Shown piece after piece: positions 44,551 through 51,744 of a stretch of 64,000 bases of DNA (its first letter is position 1; each line of letters begins with the position of its first letter). Below the pieces are notes generated by a model. It had not been told where the DNA came from and did not search any database. It was given only the letters and a program-made list of their open reading frames with translations. A program made the position numbers and the translations under genes. Origin of the DNA: JARBUG01 sp035628915 (GTDB lineage: Bacteria > Bacillota > Sulfobacillia > Symbiobacteriales > Symbiobacteriaceae); NCBI GenBank assembly GCA_035628915.1, contig DASPIW010000062.1, forward strand, positions 11,395 through 75,394. The letters are read 5' to 3'.

Positions 44551-46545
44551 ATGCGCCGCCGCTTCCCGATCATGCTTCGCATATCGCTCGCAGTCATCTT
44601 AACTCTGGCGGTCCCCATCTTGGCCCTGGTTGGGTTGAGCCGCTACCTGCAGGCATCGATTCGGCTTGATATGGAGCAGCGGGTCGAGACCACCCTGGAC
44701 ATGGCCATCAATATGGAAGAGAGCCTTCTGCGGGAAGGCCTCTCCGAAATGCGCCAGGCCGCGGCAATCGCCGCCGCCGATCCCGCCCTGTCAGCTTCCC
44801 TGGCCGGAACGGGCGCCGTCCCGGATCTGATTCGGTTTCAGAAAGCCTTTGTCCATGCCGACATGATCGTACTCGTCGATCCGCAGGGCACGGTCCGGGC
44901 TCGGGCCACATCGGAGCAGACCGGCGATCAAGTGCTGCTTGGCGGGCTTGTGGCCTATGCGATTGCGTCCGGCGAACCCCAGGCCTACCCCTCGCTCATC
45001 GGGCCGGAGGAACTGCAAGGGGAGGGCCAGGAGATCCATCAAATGGTGGATATGGCGATCCTTCCGACGGGTGGCTCCACTGACCCGAGGGTGGGGGGCC
45101 GTGTGGATACGGCGCTCGCCCTTGTGGGGGTGGCGCCCGTCCGGTCAACCGGGGGCGATGTGGTCGGTGCGGTGATCGCGGCGGACGTGCTGAACCGGGA
45201 CTTCCGCATTGTGGACGAGGTGGCGCAGTGGGCGCCTGTGACCACCCCGATGAACTCCACGATCGCCATGGGCGGCGTCCGGGTGACTACGAATGTCCGG
45301 CTGCGGGACCCGGAAGGGAACCCCTCCGAACACCGGGCGCTGGGCACCCTATACTCCGACGCCGTTATGCAGTCGCTGGCCGCAGCGGGCGTGCACCGCG
45401 GGCGGGCCATCGTGGTCGATCAGTGGCAGCGGGCGATTTACCGGGCCATGACGGATTTCCAGGGCCGGATGATCGCTGCCCCTTACGTGGGCATTCCCGA
45501 GGCGGTCTTCGCCGACGTCGGTAACAAGCTTAACCACTTTCTGCGGCTAGCCGTAATCGGCGGCGGCGTGGCTCTGCTGGCAAGCCTGTGCGGCGCCCTG
45601 TGGCTGACCTACCGCGGCACGGTCCTGCCCCTGCGGCGCCTGGCCGCCCAGGTACGGAACGGTGCAGATGCGGTGACGGTGGCGGCTGGCCCTGACGATG
45701 AGATCAGCGACCTGACCCTGGCGATCCAGGCGCTGCTGGACCGGTGGCACGGCGCATTCCGATCCGTACGGGTGGCGGCTGATCAGCTCGGGGCGTCCGT
45801 GGATCATCTGAGCGAGCGCGCACCGGTCGCTCCGGACCGCTGGCCGGCCGTTACCGCTGCCGCCGGTCTACGCAGCGACGCGACGGCGGCCCTCGAACAC
45901 CTGCAGCGGCTGACGCAGTCGGTCAGGGAGATTTCCGACGGGGTTCGCAGCGAGGAGCGATCGATCCACTACGTGGAACGAGTGGCGCACGAAATCGGCT
46001 CCGGGCTGGAGGAGTCGCGCGGCACGGTCGAGGCGGCCATCGCGGATGCGAACCGTCTGACGGCCTCGGCCCGGGCGGCGCTCAAGCAGGTCGGGGAGTA
46101 TGCCGCCGGACTGGCTGTGCTGCGGCAGAGCATCGCAAGGGTGGACGGCGACCATGGGCTGAATTTGCTGCACGATCCGTCAGAGCTGCTGGCGTCCCTG
46201 GCGGCCCTGAGCGAACGGGTGGCAGATGAAGTGCGGACCCTGGTCCTGGTGATCCAGGAGAACCAGGCCCGCCTGACGTTCATCCGGGAAGAGATGAACC
46301 GGGTCACCGGCGTGGTGCAGTCCACCGCAGCTTCGACCCACGCGGCGGCCCAGTCGGCCGGTCAGGCGATCGGGTGGATGGAAGGCATGGCCGCGGCCAC
46401 CGTCGCCGTGGCGGATGAAGTGCTGGCGGCCCGGGCGGAGTACGAGGCCGCGGCCGGCGCCAACCGGGAATTGCAGGAGTGGTGTGGACGGATCGAGGAG
46501 CAGGTCCGTCAGTTCTGCCGTACGGTGGCGGAGCTGAAGTCATAA
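44551..46545 (+). CDS. Cache-domain transmembrane sensor without MCP signalling tip
   Basis: 664 aa. ATG at 44551 follows AGAAGGACG. Membrane helices near 10-30 and 333-355 enclose a ~300-residue extracytoplasmic region of double-Cache type (RFQKAFVHADMIVLVDPQGTVRARA; VGVAPVRSTGGDVVGAVIAADVLN). The cytoplasmic part starts HAMP-like and continues as long heptad-rich coiled coil to the end. The canonical chemoreceptor hairpin tip (E-x-N-x-L-A-L-N-A-A-I-E type) is absent, so it is not a normal chemoreceptor. It is divergent from the HisKA_3 kinase gene. Partner unknown. Confidence 0.78.
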   Translation: MRRRFPIMLRISLAVILTLAVPILALVGLSRYLQASIRLDMEQRVETTLDMAINMEESLLREGLSEMRQAAAIAAADPALSASLAGTGAVPDLIRFQKAFVHADMIVLVDPQGTVRARATSEQTGDQVLLGGLVAYAIASGEPQAYPSLIGPEELQGEGQEIHQMVDMAILPTGGSTDPRVGGRVDTALALVGVAPVRSTGGDVVGAVIAADVLNRDFRIVDEVAQWAPVTTPMNSTIAMGGVRVTTNVRLRDPEGNPSEHRALGTLYSDAVMQSLAAAGVHRGRAIVVDQWQRAIYRAMTDFQGRMIAAPYVGIPEAVFADVGNKLNHFLRLAVIGGGVALLASLCGALWLTYRGTVLPLRRLAAQVRNGADAVTVAAGPDDEISDLTLAIQALLDRWHGAFRSVRVAADQLGASVDHLSERAPVAPDRWPAVTAAAGLRSDATAALEHLQRLTQSVREISDGVRSEERSIHYVERVAHEIGSGLEESRGTVEAAIADANRLTASARAALKQVGEYAAGLAVLRQSIARVDGDHGLNLLHDPSELLASLAALSERVADEVRTLVLVIQENQARLTFIREEMNRVTGVVQSTAASTHAAAQSAGQAIGWMEGMAAATVAVADEVLAARAEYEAAAGANRELQEWCGRIEEQVRQFCRTVAELKS

Positions 46546-46549
46546 GGCG

Positions 46550-46588
46550 ATGGGGGCCGCCTGCGCTTGGCAGACGGCCCCCTTTTTG
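46550..46588 (+). terminator. Terminator of the Cache sensor gene
   Basis: GGGGGCCG(CCTGC) / (GGCAGA)CGGCCCCC stem followed by TTTTT. Confidence 0.8.
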
Positions 46589-46595
46589 GCGCTGG

Positions 46596-46961
46596 CTACT
46601 TCTGGTTGTCGGTTTCGCGGTCTTTCTGCTTCATGACCGGCCCGCCCTGGGGCATGCGGCGCTTGCGGGGCGCCTTGAAGCGGTCGGCCTGCTCCTTGGT
46701 GATCTTGCCGTCCTTGAGGGCCTGCTCGATCACCGCGTTGGCTTCTGCCTTGAACTTCTGGTGGTAGCTGCGGCGCAGGCCGTGCAGTTTTTCCACCACT
46801 TCGGCTTCGCCGGGTGTGAGTTTGCCTTCCTTGACTTTCTCCTCCAGGTGCTGCTTCAGGTCGGGCCGGTCGGCCTTCTCGGCAGCGTAGGCGGCGCCGC
46901 CGGCCAGCACCCCGGCGGAGATGAGGAGCGCGCCGGTGATGGTTCTCCAGTTGCGGTTCAT
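46596..46961 (-). CDS. Secreted helical protein (DUF2680-like)
   Basis: 121 aa with a signal peptide (about 1-26, ending AAYA). The mature part is charged and helical with two short-helix repeats of the type EGKLTPGEAEVVEKL and DGKITKEQADRFKAP, the style of DUF2680 and related small secreted proteins. Ends in a Lys/Asp/Gln tail. AAAGGAGG precedes the ATG. Function unknown. Convergent with the Cache sensor. Confidence 0.68.
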   Translation of the reverse strand: MNRNWRTITGALLISAGVLAGGAAYAAEKADRPDLKQHLEEKVKEGKLTPGEAEVVEKLHGLRRSYHQKFKAEANAVIEQALKDGKITKEQADRFKAPRKRRMPQGGPVMKQKDRETDNQK

Positions 46962-47102
46962 GGGGATTCCTCCTTTGGTGTATCACTGACATCAGTCTGA
47001 GCAATTCCCGTTAGAAAGATGAATGGATGGGATTTCCTGCGGGAGTAAGCGCATAGCCGTTGACGCTGGTTGAGACCATATGATATAGTTAGCGCATCCC
47101 AT

Positions 47103-47177
47103 TCCGGCATAGCTCAACGGTAGAGCATCCGGCTGTTAACCGGAGGGTTGTAGGTTCGAATCCTACTGCCGGAGCCA
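47103..47177 (+). tRNA. tRNA-Asn (GUU)
   Basis: 75 bases including an encoded CCA. Acceptor TCCGGCA / TGCCGGA, D-loop AGCTCAACGGTAGAGC, anticodon loop CTGTTAA giving GUU, T-arm GTAGGTTCGAATCCTAC. Confidence 0.95.
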
Positions 47178-47182
47178 GCAAA

Positions 47183-47216
47183 AAAACAGGCGCAAGGAAA
47201 CAGCGCCTGTTTTTTC
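47183..47216 (+). terminator. Terminator after tRNA-Asn
   Basis: ACAGGCGC / GCGCCTGT stem with a 9-base loop followed by TTTTTT. Confidence 0.85.
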
Positions 47217-47274
47217 ATGTCGCTGCGGGCTTGAAAGAGTCGCGGCAGTTGCGTACAATGAAATGCAGTCTATC

Positions 47275-47350
47275 GGGCCCTTAGCTCAGCGGTCAGAGCT
47301 GCCGGCTCATAACCGGTTGGTCGCAGGTTCGAATCCTGCAGGGCCCACCA
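47275..47350 (+). tRNA. tRNA with CAU anticodon (elongator Met or Ile2)
   Basis: 76 bases including CCA. Acceptor GGGCCCT / AGGGCCC, anticodon loop CTCATAA (CAU), T-arm GCAGGTTCGAATCCTGC. It is not an initiator, because the 1-72 pair is G-C and the GGG/CCC anticodon stem is absent. The body resembles both elongator tRNA-Met and the lysidine-modified tRNA-Ile2; these cannot be separated safely by eye. Confidence 0.93.
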
Positions 47351-47389
47351 ATGAAACAGGAGCAGGCTCTCCACTTTGTGTGACTGGAA

Positions 47390-47457
47390 GCATAACTTGG
47401 CCAATCTGGCCAGGTTATGCTTCCAATCCATTTTGGCCACTTTATGCTTCCGCACCA
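47390..47457. repeat. GGAAGCATAA palindrome and direct copy (IS-end-like)
   Basis: GGAAGCATAACTTGGCC and its inverted copy GGCCAGGTTATGCTTCC lie 5 bp apart (one mismatch), and a third unit TTGGCCACTTTATGCTTCC follows. A related AAGTGGCCA end occurs at 47759. Repeated sub-terminal units of this kind are typical of IS21-family ends; no intact transposase lies between. Confidence 0.5.
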
Positions 47458-47776
47458 GGGCCCGGACAACTTTCACTCGTCCGGGGTACCTTGTCTTCCT
47501 CGACAGCGCCGTCCGGACCAAACGGGTTGTACCCCGAGTGTGTCCGCATGCTACGGAGGCCTTGGCGGACTTCGGGATAGGATATGAAGGTCCATGATGG
47601 TAGGAGCCTTTCCACAAGGCGCTCGGCTGGTTCGATATCCCGTCTCTGGGCTAATGTCCCAGGGCATGGTGTTAACGCAGTGATCGATAATGAATCGGCC
47701 ACTTGGGAAATCCTAGCGGTATTGACTACCACATCACACACGCGCAGGAGGAATTCACCAAGTGGCCATTAGTAGA
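47458..47776. other. Gene-free stretch with decayed coding signal
   Basis: A minus-strand frame (LAQRRDIEPAERLVERLLPSW...) has protein-like composition but no start or recognisable family. Probably the interior of a decayed mobile element. No intact gene seen. Confidence 0.4.
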
Positions 47777-48060
47777 ATGTCCCTCATTGACCTGATCCAT
47801 AAGTGCGGAGTCAAAGGTGACTCGGACTTTCTTCGGTAAGGACTCAAGGTGCACCTTCTGGCTGTCGTTCCTTCGGAGCCTTGTGGTGCGCGGGCCCCAC
47901 GATGTGCAGTTGGTGATCAGTGATGCCCATGTGGGATTGCGACAGGCGATTCCAGTTGCCATAGGCACTGCCTGCTGGCAGCGGTGCCGGGTGCATTTCG
48001 TCCGCAGTGTTCAGGCGCTGGTCCCCAAGGCAGCGGTGCCGATGGTGACCCGCCTCATCC
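47777..48060 (+). pseudogene. IS256-family transposase remnant
   Basis: Two fragments of one transposase with the middle deleted. MSLIDLIHKCGVKGDSDFLR-stop (47777-47839) matches the N-terminus. From about 47870 another frame gives LVVRGPHDVQLVISDAHVGL and then WQRCRVHFVRSVQALVPKAA, the DDE-domain centre with its catalytic Asp in SDAH and the C/H motif. About 70 residues between them are lost and the C-terminus is missing. Confidence 0.8.
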
Positions 48061-48195
48061 GCACGAATGGCCCGCACATTACACTTGGCCCCAAGGCCGT
48101 GCTCCCGCAGGGCGTCCAGCACCCGCATCCCCGAGCGAGCGAGAGATCTATATCTAGGGAACTCTACCGAAATAAAAACGTAATACGCGCGTCCC

Positions 48196-48223
48196 TTGAC
48201 ATTCTGCATGGGCGTTGTATACT
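48196..48223 (+). promoter_or_regulatory. Consensus sigma-A promoter of the TetR operon
   Basis: TTGACA at 48196-48201 and TATACT at 48218-48223 with 16-bp spacer. Confidence 0.8.
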
Positions 48224-48226
48224 CAG

Positions 48227-48270
48227 TTTCGAACATGTTCGAAACCCGTTCGAATCACGTTCGAATCACG
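48227..48270. promoter_or_regulatory. Operator array: four TTCGAA motifs in helical phase
   Basis: TTCGAA starts at 48228, 48238, 48249 and 48260 (10, 11, 11 bp apart). The first two form an 18-bp perfect palindrome TTTCGAACATGTTCGAAA; the last two sit in direct repeats ACGTTCGAATC. The array covers the start site just after the -10, so it is probably the autoregulatory operator of the TetR gene. Confidence 0.7.
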
Positions 48271-48285
48271 TGTAGAGGTGCTGCA

Positions 48286-48855
48286 ATGAGCGAAAGAGAC
48301 CAGGTCACGAAAGAACGCATCCTGGCGGCGGCCCTTGCCATTTTGGTCGAGGAGGATGACCCGGACCGGATTACTGTCCGCCAGATCACCGAACGCGCCG
48401 GCGTGGCCGTCAGCGCGATCAACTATCACTTTCAGAGCAAGGAGAACCTGCTGTACACGGCCGTGGGCCAGTTGATCAACGATGTCGCCGCTCCGTGGTA
48501 TCAAACTGTATCCCATACAGATATGGACCCGGTGACCCGTCTGAAAAGGCTGGTTCGGGAGTCGTTCCCCGTTGTGACCCGGTACCGAAAACTCGCCACC
48601 ATGGCTCTGACGCAGGGGCTGCTCCGCGGGGATCTGACAGCGCACACGCTGGTCATTCCCCTGGTGCGGGACTTCTTGGGCCCCGGCGTAAGCGAGCTGC
48701 AGTTGCGTCTGACCGCGTATCAACTGATCACTACCCTACAGACTGCCTTCATTCAGGCGGATGCGTTCCGTCGCTTCGCCGGCGTCAACCTCTTCGACGA
48801 AGCACAGCGGGACGCTGTGATTGATCTGTTAGTCGACAACGTTATGAAGAAATAA
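48286..48855 (+). CDS. TetR/AcrR-family transcriptional regulator
   Basis: 189 aa; ATG at 48286 after AGAGGTG. N-terminal HTH: ITVRQITERAGVAVSAINYHFQSKENLLYTAV is the TetR signature, within residues 20-55. The C-terminal ligand-binding helices are not typable by eye. It heads a two-gene operon with a small membrane protein 14 bp downstream and has its own operator array. Confidence 0.93.
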   Translation: MSERDQVTKERILAAALAILVEEDDPDRITVRQITERAGVAVSAINYHFQSKENLLYTAVGQLINDVAAPWYQTVSHTDMDPVTRLKRLVRESFPVVTRYRKLATMALTQGLLRGDLTAHTLVIPLVRDFLGPGVSELQLRLTAYQLITTLQTAFIQADAFRRFAGVNLFDEAQRDAVIDLLVDNVMKK

Positions 48856-48868
48856 GGAGAGAATTTCC

Positions 48869-49069
48869 ATGAAGGTCCTTATGAAGATTGGCATCATCCT
48901 GTCCCTGACCCTGTTGGCTTCCCAGACGATTTGCGGCTTGTGGATTGGTTCCAAGGGGGCCGAAGCTTCATCTATCAAGTTCCATGTCGTTCAGGGTCTG
49001 ATCGCCGTAAGCGTCACGGCCATTACGCTGATTGTGGCCGCGGTTTCCCTGAGAGCGACGGCACGCTGA
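48869..49069 (+). CDS. Small two-helix membrane protein
   Basis: 66 aa with two membrane helices (about 5-25 and 40-62) joined by a short loop. AAGGAGAG precedes the ATG. Family unknown. It is co-transcribed with the TetR gene, so it is probably the regulated effector or part of it. Confidence 0.7.
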   Translation: MKVLMKIGIILSLTLLASQTICGLWIGSKGAEASSIKFHVVQGLIAVSVTAITLIVAAVSLRATAR

Positions 49070-49151
49070 GCCCTGTGATCACACGGCACGGGCCTTCCCA
49101 CGGGTAGCCTACGAGTACATATGGAGCATCAACAAAGGGAGATGTCGAATT

Positions 49152-50111
49152 GTGACCAAGTTATTCAAAGGGATTTCCCTGAGCATCGTTCTGTCTTTCT
49201 TGATGGCTGTGCTGGTTTCACCAGCATTTGCCGCGGAAGAATTCCGGGTCAAGGTTCCCGGCGCCGGAGAGCGGTATGTCGCCGTCTCAAATGTGGTCGA
49301 CAAGAAGCCGGATATCGGTTTGCTCGTGGCCAACGCCCCCGCCACCGTAACCTTCCATGGGAACAACCTGGCCCTGGAGCGGGTCACGTTCTTTGCCACG
49401 GGAGAGCTCAAGGATGGCCGGCTTCACTTCGATGGTGAGGGCGAACCGGTCACGTTTGATGTGAAGAAGTACACGAATCCCGGACAGACCGAGGAACTCG
49501 ACGCGCTGGTCACCGCGCCCCTCGATATTCCGGAGTATGTAACGGGCAACTACGCTACCCTGAGCAAGCCCGGGTACTACGTCGTGGTTGCCGCACCGGA
49601 AGCCATTGCTCCCGCTGTGTTCACCATCCAGGTGACTGCCCAGGCCGGTGGTGAAACGCCTGCCACACCCGAGCCGGTCACGGTCGCCGCAGCGCCGACC
49701 GCGTCCAGGGTCCTGGTCAACGGGACGCCCGTGTCGTTTGAAGCCTACCTCATCAACGGCAACAACTATTTCAAGCTGCGTGACCTGGCCATGGTTGTCA
49801 GCGGGTCGGAGAAGCAGTTCGAGGTCTCCTGGGACGGCGAGAATAACGCCGTCAACCTTGTGACCGGCCAGGCGTATACACCGGTCGGTGGTGAACTCGG
49901 ACTGGACGGGAAGTCCGAATCGCAAAGCGCTGCGCTCACTGATTCGAAGGTTTACGTGAACGGCAAGGAAGTCCAGTTCACCGCCTACAAGATCGGTGGG
50001 AACAACTACTTCAAGCTGAGAGATGTCGCCAAAGCGATTGGTCTCGGTGTGACCTGGGATCCGAGCACCGGCACCATTAGCATCGACACGAAGTCTCCCT
50101 ACACGGAATAG
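49152..50111 (+). CDS. Secreted protein with C-terminal stalk domain
   Basis: 319 aa; GTG start at 49152 after GGGAGATG. Signal peptide 1-27 (ends PAFA). Residues ~30-160 form a beta-rich domain I cannot name. From ~180 there are two copies of a copper-amine-oxidase-like stalk unit, each with VNG..V.F.AY.I.GNNYFKLRD (around 195 and 275). Such units anchor or extend proteins at the Firmicutes cell surface. Stands alone; no terminator is evident before the methyltransferase gene 30 bp downstream, so they may be co-transcribed. Confidence 0.75.
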   Translation: MTKLFKGISLSIVLSFLMAVLVSPAFAAEEFRVKVPGAGERYVAVSNVVDKKPDIGLLVANAPATVTFHGNNLALERVTFFATGELKDGRLHFDGEGEPVTFDVKKYTNPGQTEELDALVTAPLDIPEYVTGNYATLSKPGYYVVVAAPEAIAPAVFTIQVTAQAGGETPATPEPVTVAAAPTASRVLVNGTPVSFEAYLINGNNYFKLRDLAMVVSGSEKQFEVSWDGENNAVNLVTGQAYTPVGGELGLDGKSESQSAALTDSKVYVNGKEVQFTAYKIGGNNYFKLRDVAKAIGLGVTWDPSTGTISIDTKSPYTE

Positions 50112-50141
50112 CTCAGGGAACCAGCTCCGGGAACATAGGAG

Positions 50142-50981
50142 ATGAAGCACTTGACTATGCAGCAGATCGTAAACCGAACCAGCCCCCCGGCCCCCTGGAG
50201 CGAAGGTGACAACATCCCCTGGGACGACCCGGATTTCAGCCGGCGGATGCTGAAAGAACACTTGTCGCAGTATCATGACGCCGCCAGTCGACGCTTCCCC
50301 ATCATCGAAAGGCACGTAAGCTGGATCCACACAGATCTGCTCCAGCGCGTGCCCTCCCGGGTACTCGACCTCGGATGTGGCCCCGGACTCTATGCCAACC
50401 GACTTGCCTTGACAGGGCACGATTGCACCGGCATTGACTTCTCACCCGCGTCCATCGCCTACGCCCGCGAGTCAGCCGCCCCGACCGCGACCTTCATCCT
50501 GGGCGACCTGAGGAAGACTGCTTTTGGTGAGAATTACGACCTGATCATGCTGATCTATGGCGAGTTCAACGTCTTTCGCCCCGCCGACGCCAGAGAGATC
50601 CTGCGGCGTGCGGCCATAGCCCTTGCCCCCGGCGGGCACCTGCTCCTTGAGGTGTCCACCTACGCCGCCGTTAAGGCCATGGGGACTGCCGGCGCCTCCT
50701 GGTACTCAGCGCGCGCCGGCCTGTGGCTAGACCGCCCGAATCTCTGTCTGGAGGAGTCTTTCTGGGACGAGTCGGCCCAAGCCGCAACGACTCGGTACTA
50801 CGTCATCGATGCCGAGTCGGCAGCCGTACAGCGCTGGTCATCCAGCTATCAAGCGTATACCGATGAGGCCTACCGTTCTTTGCTTGCAGACGCTGGGTTC
50901 ACCCGTATCACTCTGCGGGAAGGGCTCGGCGGCGCATCGCCACAGGAGGGGTTCATCGCCATCGAAGCTGTGCGGAACTGA
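50142..50981 (+). CDS. SAM-dependent class I methyltransferase
   Basis: 279 aa. Motif I VLDLGCGPGLYANRL (near residue 76), acidic end of strand 2 in CTGIDFSPASIAYA, and strand 4 YDLIMLIYGEFN are intact. Substrate not inferable. The ATG at 50142 sits almost against AGGAG; TTG at 50151 has better spacing, so the true N-terminus may be three codons shorter. A strong hairpin ends the gene at 51026. Confidence 0.85.
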   Translation: MKHLTMQQIVNRTSPPAPWSEGDNIPWDDPDFSRRMLKEHLSQYHDAASRRFPIIERHVSWIHTDLLQRVPSRVLDLGCGPGLYANRLALTGHDCTGIDFSPASIAYARESAAPTATFILGDLRKTAFGENYDLIMLIYGEFNVFRPADAREILRRAAIALAPGGHLLLEVSTYAAVKAMGTAGASWYSARAGLWLDRPNLCLEESFWDESAQAATTRYYVIDAESAAVQRWSSSYQAYTDEAYRSLLADAGFTRITLREGLGGASPQEGFIAIEAVRN

Positions 50982-51025
50982 CCGGCACTGATTCCTGCCG
51001 CGACGGTACGGTCGACCGATACGTA

Positions 51026-51054
51026 GGCCATGGGGCGCTGCCCCATGGCCTTTT
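51026..51054 (+). terminator. Terminator of the methyltransferase gene
   Basis: 11-bp stem GGCCATGGGGC / GCCCCATGGCC, 3-base loop, TTTT. Confidence 0.8.
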
Positions 51055-51059
51055 CCATG

Positions 51060-51500
51060 CACTCACACGACCGGACACAGAAGGCCGGGAGGTTGTTCAT
51101 CCTTCTGACCGGCCTCCAGCAATGGGTGGCCGGCGCAGCGCGATACTTGCGCGAAGAGATAGGCCGAACGGCCACGAACCGGCTCCGGGGTGACCTTGTC
51201 CTGCACTGTCTGAAGCTGGACCTTGCGTTCCACAAGACCCGCACTCCGGGTGAGTTCAGGGAGCGCATAGACGGCGATATCAACTGCTGTCCGCCCTGTT
51301 TTCGCGGGTGCTGATCAGTCTGACCCGCAACGGTCTGCTGATTGCCGGCATTCTTGCGCTGCTCTTTCGGGAAGACTGGCGAGCCGGCGCCGCGGTGGCG
51401 CTGTTCGCAGCAGCTGCACTGGGGTTGATGTTCCATATCCGTCACTTGCTTCATTGGAGAGGTGATGGCAGCCAGAGAGGATCTGTAGGCCAGTCCCAGC
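51060..51500 (+). pseudogene. ABC exporter (membrane-domain) fragment, frameshifted
   Basis: Residues LREEIGRTATNRLRGDLVLHCLKLDLAFHKTRTPGEFRERIDGDI match the second and third helices of ABC-type exporter transmembrane domains. One base is missing near 51282; in the next frame the match continues as LLSALFSRVLISLTRNGLLIAGILALLFREDW. The frame then runs out, with no nucleotide-binding domain. A truncated, dead gene. Confidence 0.75.
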
Positions 51501-51744
51501 AGCACAATCGCCTGCCGCTCCAGTCACAATTTGGAGGACTGCTCCTGGTTTCATGAAGTCCCCGTACGGACTGATTAGCTTACAACGTTTTTGGTTTGAG
51601 TGCCCTTCGTTGATGTTCTAGGGGCGGCGGCAGCCTGCAGATTCAAGTCAGGGGACTGCTGGGAAGGCTGCCGATTATGGTACAATCATGAAAATACCAG
51701 GAATCAAAACGCCCCCGGGCGTGATAGCGGAGGTGGCGGCCCCC

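Noticed and set aside
49073..49082. TGTGATCACA as an Fnr/Crp box before the stalk gene
   Set aside because: The half-sites abut with no 6-bp spacer, so it does not fit the family site.
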